From contig MNCI01008094.1 of assembly GCA_015680685.1 (NCBI GenBank), forward strand, positions 1-64,000: a DNA stretch of 64,000 nt, read 5' to 3'. This stretch comes from Gnetum montanum (lineage: Eukaryota > Streptophyta > Gnetopsida > Gnetales > Gnetaceae). Positions 11,430 to 22,667 of the stretch are shown in pieces; position 1 is the first letter of the stretch; each line of letters starts with the position of its first letter. The notes under the pieces were generated by a model that was not told where the DNA came from, searched no databases, and saw only the letters and a program-made list of their open reading frames with translations. The position numbers and the translations under genes are program-made.

Positions 11430-13366
11430 GGAAACATGGAGGCCTATGAAAAATCACATTGTCTTGTCTCTTTGGCCTATCAATTTCCAAAATCTAGAGA
11501 ATGCATTGGAGAATGCTAGAGTCCCAAGTCAATGATTGGATGGATCCTCTTAAGTAACAAATTAATGAGATCAAAGTCATCCAAGAGGAACTAAATTTAG
11601 TCAAATCAAGACTTCAAGAAGAATATGTAAGATAGATCCAAAGAGATTAGGAAATTGTCCCATAGTTTAGAAGAAAAATGATCATAAGTTCAATAAAAGA
11701 TAGATTCCTCTCCAAATTTCATTACCTAATTAACAAATCATTCGAGTCAACCTCCCAATTAAAGCCTATATCCACCCAGAGATTATAACCAAAATTAATT
11801 TTCACTCAAGGATTATCACCAAGATCAATTTAAACATTGATATTAATACCAAGATTATTTTTTACTTAGGGATCATTAACAAGACCAACCCCAATCTATT
11901 GAATGTCAAGATGTTAAGATTTCATTACAGGACCAAAGAGTAGAACTTGAAAGGGAAGGTTATTGAAATTAGAAAAATTCACCAAGAGAATTCTAGATCT
12001 AGGTTCATGCCAAGAAGATAAAATTTGACCATTATAATAGAGCCCCTAGATCTAGTGCTAAGGCGAAAGACTGGCTTGATACTATGAAGAATTATTTCAA
12101 CATGTTAAATTTATCTAGTCAAGAATGTTTAGAGGTAGTCTGTTTGTATTTAAGGGGACTCATGATAATATGAAGAAATGGATTAAGATGTCAAGGATTG
12201 ATTATAAATTAACGCAACTATTATCAATATTTTGAATAAAAATTTATACTAGATTCTTTTCTTAAGGAATGTAAGATGTGGTTTGACTCATGAAGATTAG
12301 GCCCATGATCTATGGATGATTACTACAAGGAGTTCTATGATCTCTCGTAGTATGTAAGCCATCAAGATGAAGGTGAATTGGCTTCAAAGTTCATTCGTGA
12401 ACTACATGTTCAATTGCATCTTCAAACATGTGTCTAGAATCCACAAATAGTTGATGAAGAATATAAAATTGTTAAGGATTATGAGGAATGAGATAAACTA
12501 TGGACTATAACTCTGCTACAATCAATGATGAAAGATACACCCAACAAGATAATGTGATTTGGATGTTTTGCATGCAGTGAAGATTAATTCAAGTGGGATT
12601 ATCCAAAGTTACAAATAAAAATACAAATAAACTACCAAAATAAGAACTATAAACCGAACACCAATATGGTAAACAGTCATAGTCAAGAAACTTCTAGCAT
12701 TGGCTAAGTTAAGTTTGAGAAAATTTTAATTTTGTATACTTATTTTAAAGGATAAATTAAGGATCAAAAGCCTACATTTTTTATTGATATTGGAGTAAGT
12801 AATAATTTTATGTTACCAACTCTAGTTAAGTTATTAAACCTAATCTTACCTTCCAAAAAGCTTATTAAAATAGAACTTGCAAATGGAACAATAGTGAGTA
12901 AGCATACCAAGTATGGATAAATTAACAATACCCCATAAAATATTCCTTTTACTAATGAATTATTTGAATTTGAATTAAAAAAACTTGACACATCCTTAGA
13001 AATGTCTTTCCTACAATAATTTAATATTATTTTCCATTTTGGAACCATCCATCTTAACAATGCCAATTACTAATAGAGTTAGGATTTTAAGGGAGCTAGG
13101 AATAGCAAAGTAAATTCAAATGAGAACTATTAAACAAGCTAAGAGAATAGTTAGGAAAGGTTCTACAATGTTTGTTGTAAAATTAAATCAACCCCAAAAA
13201 CTTTCTAACATTGAAATCCTAAAAGAATTTAAAGAGTATGAGAATTTACTATTTGGTGAAACTAGAGAATTACCACTAAAACACATATTGAACATTCCAT
13301 TGATATTTTTGCTTGTATACAACTAGTTTCAAAAGTCTCATATAGGTTTTCAACTTTAAAACTAAG
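11430..13366 (+). pseudogene. Gag and protease of chromovirus-like element E (5' part)
   Basis: The plus-strand Gag relic includes KAKDWLDTMKNYF (about 12060-12100), a CLYLRGL stretch, and DDYYKEFYDLS. This is the usual gypsy Gag pattern of AxxWLxxMEKxF followed by the YxxxFxxL region. The protease follows at about 12760-12960. Its FFIDIGVSNNF replaces the usual DSGAT-NF active site (S to I), and IKIELANGTIV is the second strand. The linker toward RT carries a KLFV-type stretch (13120-13326) and ends at 13366, inside the protease-RT linker. Many stops interrupt it. The reading resumes in the same codon phase at 34388, on the other side of element A. No zinc knuckle was seen. Confidence 0.75.
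13362..13366 (+). repeat. Target-site duplication, left copy (CTAAG)
   Basis: Five bases before the left LTR of element A. The right copy at 34383-34387 is ATAAG, a 4/5 match. Confidence 0.75.
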
Positions 13367-14928
13367 TGTTGCAACTAAAAAAAATGATCATTGGAAAAAC
13401 CAATAGATCCAACATAACAGCCTCAATCCTGAATCCCTAGGGGCTTCGAAAAAATGGGATTCAAGGTGCCTTGGCTAGTATGATAGATCAACTAGGTACT
13501 TTGAGGAGTGTAGAATGAGATAAATAATATGATTATAGATCAAAGTAATAAAAATGCACTAAAAATAAATGAAAAATTTAATTCAAACACAAACCAAAAC
13601 TATAAACTTTATTTTACAAAGAATAAAATAAAGGAAAGTTAAGAGATTATGTACAAAGTCTACATGAACTAAGGAATATAGGGGTTCACTTGGGTGGGGG
13701 TTTAGGATCTATTGAAGCCAATGTTTTGAACTCAATGATTTGGATGTCCTACCACTTCTAATGCTATTGAACCTCCTTTGCTACTACTTCTAGATCTACA
13801 ACATTAGTCACTACTGGGAGCTAAAAAGTGTGAAGAATCTAAGTTACCCAAGTGCTCTATGCTAGGGGTTGGAGATCTCAAGAGTGCAATGTGAAGCCTA
13901 AAAATTAAAAAATCTCAAGGAGGCTTATAGGGTCACAAGGGCATAGGGTTTCCATGCTGGAAATACCCAAGGAGAAGTGTTTATGAAAAGGCTTGCAAGT
14001 TCTCTCAGATGTTCCATAGTGTGGAATTATTGCTTGGAAAATGTATGTATGCTCAATGTATTAAAGTGCCAAATGAGTGGAACTAATGTCAAGGTTATCA
14101 AATTTCCAAAGTGTTGAGTCTATAAATGATGCTTGAGGTTGGTTTTTATAGGTCTTAGGCCATGAATGATGCTACAAAATGGTTATAATTTGGCTGTACA
14201 ATGGTTGTAAGTTTTCTATAATTTTTCTAAAAATTTCTACCTCATACAAGTGAGATGGATGCCAAAATTTTTAAGGTTACTATATATAATAAATGCCTTT
14301 CCCCCATGGCCATTCCATTTACTATAAATAGTAACGAGGGTAGACCTTTCATGCTGGAGATAGATCTTCTATGTTGAGCCTTCTTCCATCATTGTTGAAG
14401 TGGTTAGTCAACATTGGAGTGCATGGAGTGTTGAAATTTGGCTTTTGTGGCTTCCACACTAGGGGCAAGCATGTTCCACACTAGGTATGGAACCCCAACA
14501 TTGGGGAGAAACTTCCACACTAAGGGGGAAAGCTTTCCCTGCTAAGAGGAAACCTCCCACCCCTCCACATTGGGGGTAAGTGAGATTTAACCCCTACAGA
14601 TGTTTCTAGCATAGAAAATTATATACCACCCCCCCTTTCCTCCAACATAAAACCTGTTAAATTACTATTTTTTGCATTCCAAAAGGCATTTTTAATGTTA
14701 CCAAGTGCAAATATAGACAAATATAGATACTAGATGACTATTTCACTTGGGGAATGAGGCTTTAACCACATATCAGACATGTTCTAGCTTGAAAAGTATG
14801 GAATATGTGAGATTGCCCCTTGTGGATTACAATCTTCACATTTACAATAAAGTTTTTCGTTGCATTTCATGGGGTGAAAGCTACATGATGAAAATTGGCT
14901 ATAACATGCAAATTTTTGTGGTGTTTCA
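13367..14928 (-). repeat. 3' LTR of element A
   Basis: It aligns with 32960-34382 from the first bases (TGTTGCAACTA against TGTTGCAATTA) to the last (CATGCAAATTTTTGTGGTG against the same with TATGGTA). It has TG and CA ends and a minus-strand TATA box (CTATAAAAA, plus 14144-14152). At 14340-14580 it contains several copies of the CACACTAGGGG / CATGCTGG words also found in the 18.8-22.3 kb array. Confidence 0.9.
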
Positions 14929-14945
14929 ATGGCTCCTCTTTATTG
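14929..14945 (-). other. Polypurine site of element A
   Basis: On the minus strand this reads AATAAAGAGGAGCCAT directly before the LTR start TGAAACACC. Almost the same sequence stands at the same place in B (51684-51699) and C (59062-59077). Confidence 0.65.
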
Positions 14946-14999
14946 ATGTCTAGAGGATTAACCTGAGAGGCACCGATAAAAAATACAAAACAAAACTAT

Positions 15000-16140
15000 A
15001 GGTCATATCATTAGTTTTAGGCTTGGGTAGACCACTGAAAGTAGGCTTGCTTATTGATGATGATTGGCTACATGTAGTATCGCTTTAGATAGGAATGATT
15101 GACTGGATTTTTCTACTCATTTTCATCCATGTTAGATATCCTAAATACATCATTCTTGTAGGCTTTGGTGATAGGAAGGGGTCCTTCCTAGTCAATTGAG
15201 AATTTGTCCACATGCTTATTGATGGCTTTGAGGACTAGGTCACCTTCCTTGATCTTATGCCTAGTCAAGTTCTGATGATGCTGCTAATTTTGCCTTTCTT
15301 AATAGTGTTCAATGTGAGCAAGTGCTTACATACATTTCTCCTCCACCAAGTCCAAGGCTACTTTCCATAATTCCTTATTCTGCTTATCATTAATGAAGTT
15401 GGTTAAGGGTAGTTAGAGTGAAGGCACCTACCATTAAATAGGTAAAACAGCCTTAGAACCAAGCTATAAGGGATCACACTAGTTATCATGTGATATGTTG
15501 TTTTATATGCCATAGTGCATGGACAAGCTACTTGTGCCATTTGCACTTTGTTATTGTTAAGCATCTTCTTAAGAAAGCTTATGATGGCCTTGTTGCTAGC
15601 TTCTACTTATCCATTGGCTTGATAGTAATAAGACAATGAGAAAGAATGCTTAATGCCTCGGTCATCACAAAAATATTTTGTTTCCTAGCTACTAAATTAT
15701 GGTCCATTATACATAACTATGATTATGGGTATGTCAAAACAGGGTAGAATGTTTTCTAGGATGAATTTGTAGACTTGCTCGGATGTAGTCTTCCTTAGGT
15801 CAATGGCCTCAACCCACTTTATAAAGTATTCAATTGCAATAATGATGAAGCTATGAATTACTGAAGACTTAGGTGTTATAGGCCCAATGATATCCAACCC
15901 CCATCATTGAAATGGCCATGTGATCTAGGTAGTGTGCAACTCAGTTGGTGGTACATGTATAAGGTTGCTATATCATTGGCATGTGTCACACCACTTAACC
16001 TTCTATAGGTAGTCATTTTTCATATGGGGCCACTAGTAGCCTAAGCATCTAATCTTAGTGATCATGGCTCTAGTTCCTATATGTCCTCCACAAACACCCT
16101 TAAGAAACTCCTCTAAAACTATTCTAGCTTTAATTTTACC
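15000..16140 (-). pseudogene. Integrase of element A
   Basis: The minus-strand frame enters with a zinc-binding region: GGHIGTRAMI (about 16070) and KWCDTCQ (about 15990) give the HHCC pattern. Then comes the core, GLDIIGPITPK at about 15890. The second catalytic Asp is changed: IVMYNGP (about 15700) stands where SDNGP is normal. The third motif survives as ANG-x-VEASNKA (about 15600). The C-terminal part is a string of broken frames down to about 15000. It is the last domain before the 3' LTR, the standard gypsy order. Numerous TAG and TAA codons are present. Confidence 0.8.
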
Positions 16141-16399
16141 TAAGCTCTTTCGGAGTATGCAAGCATAGGATCATTAACGTAATGTGTTATCACCTACGAT
16201 GACATACTACTTTGATTGCTTACATATAGCATCCTTTTGAGTAGTATTCAAGCCCTGTGAGGATTCACCATGGTAAAATTTGATATCATCATACTACTCC
16301 CTAGTAAGAGTAGTATGAATGATGACCATAAAGGTATCCTCATTCTTGTGTGTGATGGGAGTAGCACAGTTCATGGTTAAGATGGAAAACTTAGTGAAC

Positions 16400-17340
16400 A
16401 CATTTGGCATTACACTAAGGGCTAACTTTGCAATTGCATAAGCTATGGAATTCTCATTTTGGGGTATGTGTTAAATATCAACATCTACAAATTATTGTAA
16501 CAATTGTTTCCCTAGGTCACAATAAGGTTGTAAATGATTTGATTTACATGCATAGACTTTAGTTACTTGGTTAATCATAAGTTTTGAATCACCTTTAATC
16601 ATTAAGCATCTAATTCTGAGGTCATGAGCTACCATCATCCCTCTAATCAAACCCTCATACTGTGCTATGTTGTTGGTACCTTAGAACTCAAAATGATAGG
16701 CAAAGGATCAAATTTCACTAGATGGGAATGTTATGATGGCANGAGAACTCAAAATGATAGGCAAAGGATCAAATTTCACTAGATGGGAATGTTATGATGG
16801 CAGCAGCATTGGTCCCATGGGTAGTTGAAGCTCCATCAAAGTATGATAGCCTCATAACCATTAGGCAATTGGCTAACAATGTTAATATGCTCATTAGGGA
16901 ACTTAGGATCTATGGTTACTTAGTCATCAATAAGTGAAATTGTAAGTTGTGCAGCTATAGCTTGACCTTTCATTGAGGAGTGAAAGACGTAATAAAGCTC
17001 AAACTCCATGGTTATGGCTTTCCATCTATCTATAAAACTACTTTCATAAATATTGGTCATTATGGCTTTGATTACATTATCTTTGCAAATGACATTAACT
17101 TGGCTTATGAAGAGGTATTGTCTCCACTTCTTCAATGAGAAGACTAGTGTTAGATAATACTTCTCCACTTCAATCTAGTAGGTCTCATGAACAACTAATG
17201 CATGGCTAACATAGTATATAGGCATATTTGCTCCATCATCACATTTTTAATAGAGTAGAGAGGCAATGGATGTGTTGAAGATGGCAAGGTAGATGTAAAA
17301 TGATTTATTTTCTTGTAGGGGATAGATTGTTGGTTGTTGT
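16400..17340 (-). pseudogene. Two RNase H domains of element A
   Basis: After RT comes a degraded first RNase H (about 17340-16900). A second RNase H of the archaeal type follows (about 16850-16400): YFDGASTTHGTN, then NNIAQYEGLIRGM, MIKGDSKLMINQV and HIPQNENSIAYAIA. The D, E, D and final region of the fold can be traced. This added RNase H is a known mark of the Tat lineage. A 59-bp duplication with an N at its junction (16683-16802) lies inside and is probably an assembly error. Confidence 0.75.
16683..16802. repeat. 59-bp exact duplication with an N at the junction
   Basis: The stretch beginning AGAACTCAAAATGATAGG and ending TTATGATGGCA occurs twice in a row with no mismatch. The undetermined base at 16742 lies between the copies. 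Perfect identity in an otherwise decayed element, plus the N, suggests a mis-joined read overlap. Confidence 0.85.
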
Positions 17341-17399
17341 TACAACTCTTGCTTAAGGCTTTCAAATGCCTCTTGACATTGAGCTATTTACTCATAGTG

Positions 17400-18260
17400 A
17401 ATCTCTTTCTTAAGCAAGTGTTTCATAGGCTATAATTTATCCATAGCCTAATGATAAACCTACAAATAAATTACAATATTTCTGTAATCCCCAAAGCTCC
17501 TTAAGGTTGGTAGGCACTACTAATTTGGATATGGCCTTAACCTTATTAGGATTGACACATATCCCTACTTCAGATACTACAAAGCCAATCATCTTACCAG
17601 TCTTGAGAGTAAAGACACATTTCTTAGGATTGAGCCTAAGCTCATACTTGAGGCATCATTTAAGCATAAGTTCTAGGTCATTATCATGTTATTTGGCCAC
17701 TTTGGACTTAATGACCATATCATCTATGTAATTTTTGTGCAAACCTAACATGTAATCACTGAAGATATAGATCATGACTATTTGGTAGGTTGCACCTACA
17801 TTCTTAAGGCCAAAGGAGATCATGGTATGATGAAAGGTAAACCAAGGGATCATGAAATTCATGCTAAGTTGGTGCTCTAGGTTGATCCTAATCTGGTTAT
17901 ACCTTGAGAACCCATCCATAAAGGATAATAGGGCATGTCTGGTTGTAGTATTAATAAGTTGATCAATATTAGGTAAAGGGAAGTCATCCTTGATAGTTAC
18001 TTTATTTAGATCTCAAATATCAATGCAAATATGAATAATCCCATTTTTCTTAGGGACTATAACTATGTTAGACACCCATTCTGCATAGTCAACAACCCTA
18101 ATGAAACCAGCTTGGTACAACATTGAGATCTCATCATGAACTACTAAGGTCAAATCAAGTCTAATCTTGTGTATTTTTTACATAACTGGTCTAATGCTAG
18201 ATCTAGTATGATTTTGTGCTAGAGTAAATGTGGGTATAAGCATAGCATATCCTCATATGA
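17400..18260 (-). pseudogene. Reverse transcriptase of element A
   Basis: The minus-strand reading gives AEWVSNIVIVPKKNG (about 18070), IDI-DLNKVT, then FMDGFSRYNQI (about 17910) and FGLKNVGATYQ. The catalytic motif NYIDDMVIKS has its YIDD codons at 17719-17730. A LNPKKCVF stretch (about 17630) and a connection region with LKELWGLQKYCNLF follow. All key RT blocks are present, but stops interrupt them. RT begins about 10 kb after the protease of the same element, which is exceptional spacing. Confidence 0.85.
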
Positions 18261-18789
18261 TCAAGAAAAGACATTAATGTTGGATTGTAGAACATTGGTT
18301 ATGTCTTGAGCATATTGAGATTCCAATGAGGAGCTTAGTTTAAGGGTTTTCTCCTCACCACTATGTGTTGTGATAGAAACCTTAACTAGAGAGTCTTAAA
18401 TTATTTCATAGGCCTACAATAAATAGTTTTGGCTAGGTTTTTAGACCATTTTAGAGGTTTTTATGTCAAGGCTACATGGTCGACAAGATTTTCAAGCTTC
18501 AAATCTAGCCAATTAGGGTCAATACATCGTTTAACATCACCATGAGGTCCATGTAGATACAAAGACAAACTAATTTGCTCCCAAGTACTCATACTTTGAT
18601 CTTGCATATTAACCAAAAACACATTAAGTCATGTAATAAGGCTAGATCAAGTAAAATAAGGCTACATATGGTCAAACCTAGCTAAGATAGGTCAAAAGGG
18701 GTTAGATTTTTCTAGTTTTATGCTTTATTAAGTCATGATTTAGGGATACAAGGCTATTAGGCTAGATCACTTAGGGTTGTTACTAGGCT

Positions 18790-21700
18790 GCTTGAACTTA
18801 GAAATAAAGAGTTTTGAGGCTTCCACGTGGGGTTCACACTATTTCCATGCTGGCCAACATGGAAGAAGGGATCCTCAACATGGAAACCAAGGAAAGTCAA
18901 TTTTGGGGCATTGATAAGTCCAAAATTAAGGTTCCAAGGCCTCCCTAAGGTATTGTAGTGCTAGATCTATCAAAATTGGGCACTTTGGAGGTCTGTGAAC
19001 ATCAAAAAGAATGTTTTTCAATCTTTTCCCCCTATTTACATGTTGTCTAGTGTGCAAGAGAGGGGTTTCAACATTGAGAATTAAAATCCAAGAAGAAACA
19101 AGGTCAAACAGGTATCCAAAACCTAAATGTGGAATTTGTGCATCGTCTAGCTTTGTTTTGAGACCATTGAGTTAGTTTTGAGTTTCAAAACATGTTGAAA
19201 TGAATTTCCCCCTTCTTCCACATTGAGCATAGTATCTCCAACATGGAAGAATGGGGGGACACTTTTTTTGTGTATTCAGAGTGGTTTGGTAGCATAATTG
19301 ACTAGGTTCCTAGGCTCCTAGGGCTGTAGGTCATGATTCTACAAGTTTTTGGCTAATTTTGAGCACATTTGGAGGCCATTAAAGGGTATCTAAGGTCTTA
19401 GCCCCCCACCCTATTTCCATGCTGGGGAAGTTGATCTAGCATGGAAGATTTGGGGGAATGGGTTTTGAAGGTAAAAATAAGGTCTAATGAGCAAACTCTC
19501 AAGGCTATGAAGTTATAGGCTTTTCCAATGTAGATCTTTGGCTTTTGGGAGTGTCATCATGTCACTAAAATTGGAAAAGCATCTTTCCCCATTGTTTCCA
19601 TGTTGCCTAGCATGGAAGGAGCCTTCTCAAGCATGGATGAAATAGGAATCCTAGATCTTGTCCAATTTAAGTCACCATTGACTATGCATGTTAGCTTTTG
19701 GAGTCGCTAGGGCCAAAGGCTAGGTTTTCATGTCAAAATCTGGTATTTTTGAGTACTTCCAAGTGTTTTTTGGGCTTTCTCCCCTTTTCCCACATTGGGA
19801 CTAGGGTTATTACTGTGGAATACTAGGGAGAATAGATTTTTAGCCATTTTATACTAACTTTCTAATCCTTGAAAACTCCAAAGAATGCTAACAAGGTTCT
19901 AAAGTGCATGCAAGCTTATTTGATGTCATTCTAAGATGTTTATAAGCTTTAAATAAGTTTCCTCATTAGTCTTCATGCTAAGTAGAATTGAGGAAGCAAT
20001 CCCTAGTATAGAAGAATCATAAATCTTAGATCTAGACAAGTTTTTCCCTCAATCGATCGTGCAAGTATGCCTCCAAGACTGTTGAGGTCGAGGACTAGGG
20101 TTTGAAGTCAAGTTTGATTAGTTTGGAGGCTTCCTAGATAATTTTTGAGCTTTCATTCTTTTTTCAAGCTAAGGATACCATGCTTAGCATGGAATACTAT
20201 GGGGAAGCATCATTTTAGCCATTTCTGATCCCTTTGATAGGGTTTGAGGACTCCTTAAGGAGTAAAATTGTTCTTAGGATTCATGTAGATGTGTAGGGTG
20301 TCTAATTGAGGTTTTTAAAGATAATTTTTGAGTTCCTCTAAAGTTCCCTCATTTCTTTCATGCTAGCCAACATGGAAGAGATGGCTCCTAACATGGAGGG
20401 ACAAGCAAATCCTATTTTTTTCCATTTTTCTTTGCTTCAAACCATGCATGTAGGTTTCTAAGTTTTTCAATGTCGACTGTTGCTACTTGGTGTCAAGAAT
20501 TGGTTGTCTTAATGGATATGATGTGGTTTTTGGTGTTTTCCCCATTTTTCCAATTTGGGTTCTTCATGCTTAGCATGGAAGATTGGGGAAAATATTTTGT
20601 GGCTATTCATGATTAATATTTGTAGGTTTGAGGATCTTAGGAGGTGCAAACAACATTCTAGGACACACAAAAGGCTTTCTAGTATTTCTTTAACATTCCT
20701 AAAGGCTATTTTGGAGTCTCCCCAAGGCTCCCCCCTTTTATTTCATGCTGGCCAACATGGAATAGGTATCTCTCAACATGGAATAACTAGGAGACCCTAC
20801 TTTTTACTAATTTTGGCAATTTTGGCTATCCATGTGTGTCCATAGGGTTCCTAGTGTTGACTATCAATGTCTAGGGCTAAAATTTGGTCATTTTGAGGGG
20901 AATGAGAGGATTTTAAGGCTTTCCCCTTCCATCCACACTAAGGCTAGGATGCTCAGCATTAATGGGATCCTCCTCAGCATGGAGAATCTAAGGGAAGTAA
21001 GTTTTGATTATTTCAGCTAACTTTCAAAAGTTTGGTGGCTTCCAAAAGGGTTGGGTTGGTTCCAAAAATTAAACTACATGCAAAATTAAATACCTTTGGC
21101 TTTCCCCCTTTCATAAATGTTGATACTAGAATGATCAACATGGAGCAGGTTATCCCTAGTAGAGAAGAACCTTAGGAGGTTGATTTTTACTGATTTTGGG
21201 CATTCTAGTGGCATTTGGAAAGGTTGTGAAGGTTCTGGTGTTAGTTTGAGATGATGTAATGTTGTTTTCTTATCTATGGAACCTCTCACTAATCTTCCTA
21301 GCTTTATCCTCCTAGTTTCCACATTGGGAAACATGGAAAAGATCTTTCCTAGCATGGAAGAAGCATGAAAGTTATATCTAGGCTAGTTTGACAACCAATT
21401 GACTATGCACATTAACCTCTTGGGTTGCTACTGTCCATAGTTTAATACTAGGTGCCAAGACTTAGTAGTTTGGAGGCTCCTAAGTGTCTCATGTAGTCTC
21501 CCCCTTTATTTCACACTAGACATGATGGTCCCAACGTGGATGAGATGAGGATGATATTTTTGTATCATATTTAACTAATTTTGGACATTCAAATGCTCCA
21601 AAGGATTCCAACATGGTCTAGGTGTCACCGGGCATTGAGAAATGGCTACTTGGTGATCAATTTAGGTAATTTTGGTCTTCCACCCCATTCATCCACACTA

Positions 21701-22290
21701 AGGATGAGATGCTCAGTGTGGATGAGGCTTCTTCCAATGTGGAGCTACCAAATCTTAATGTTTCAACCATTTTTGATTAGGTTCAAAAAGGTTTTGGAGC
21801 CATCAAGGAATTTGGAGAGGTTCTAGATCATGTGGGCCCCCTTCAGGGGTCAAACTTAGACCAGATGGGTGCTAGGGGATAAGAATAGATGTTACCCACA
21901 CTAGCCTTGTTCCACGCTAGGCACTATTGCACCATTGTGGAAACCCATGTTATCTAGTTTCATCCATGTCTAATCCCTTTTTAGAAGCCTAAGGTGGAAG
22001 GTTTTGGCTACTAGAAATGGAAAAAGGTTATGTTTTAATGGTTTCAAAAAATGGTATGCATGTATCCATGTTAGTTATAATATTCCCAACATGGATGCAT
22101 GGGAGTTAAGGCTTGGTTATTTTTCTAAGTATTTAAGGGATTAAAACCTAGTGTTGATGTAATTTTTAGGCCAAGAGTGAGGTCATATAGTGGGGTCCAC
22201 AACCTAAAAATTTTAAAATTTGAAACATTAAACTATTTCACATAAATCTCAATGTGGAAGAAACTTCCCCCTCCCCTCCCCACCGCCCCC
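18790..22290. repeat. Tandem array of ~190-bp units with a TTCCATG/CATGGAA dyad
   Basis: A marker of the form TTCCATGCTGGCC-x-CATGGAAG, often decayed to CCACATTGGG or CCACACTAAGG, returns near 18845, 19030, 19205, 19415, 19600, 19790, 19970, 20160, 20360, 20550, 20742, 20932, 21120, 21310, 21510, 21690, 21905, 22065 and 22260. The spacing is about 190 bp. The best copies (18843-18864 and 20742-20763) are inverted repeats with 7-bp arms around an 8-bp centre containing GGCC. Between markers, TTTTGG and GAGGCTT-type words recur. No protein is encoded. The array lies between the 5' end of the antisense gene and RT. Confidence 0.7.
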
Positions 22291-22300
22291 ACCACCACAC

Positions 22301-22376
22301 NNNNNNNNNNNNNNNNNNNNNNNNNNNNNNNNNNNNNNNNNNNNNNNNNNNNNNNNNNNNNNNNNNNNNNNNNNNN
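22301..22376. other. Assembly gap (76 N)
   Basis: A run of undetermined bases flanked by C-rich simple sequence (CCCTCCCCTCCCCACC on the left, TTCCCCCCAACCCC on the right). It lies at the end of the 190-bp array, so the array may be longer than seen. Confidence 1.
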
Positions 22377-22667
22377 TTCCCCCCAACCCCTTGCACTTTA
22401 GTGCACTTAGAGTTATGGTGGACTAAATGGGCAATTGGGATGTAGAGTTGGCCGTTTAGGTTTAGATGTAGTTTTTGTTGTTAAATTTTGCAATTTTTGA
22501 ATCACAATTCAATTTTTCAAAACTTGCACATTGAAGAAGAGATCTTGTAGAGATTTATTGTTATAAAGAGCATTAATTTTTAGTGTAAAAGCCTCCATCC
22601 TTCCTTCCAACCAATGTTGAACTCCTATTCTTGTTAGTTTTCGACCATTCCTAACATTGAACTTGCC

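Noticed and set aside
22254-22445. Short plus-strand ORF crossing the N gap
   Set aside because: Most of its codons are undetermined bases. It sits in C-rich simple sequence and has no protein evidence.
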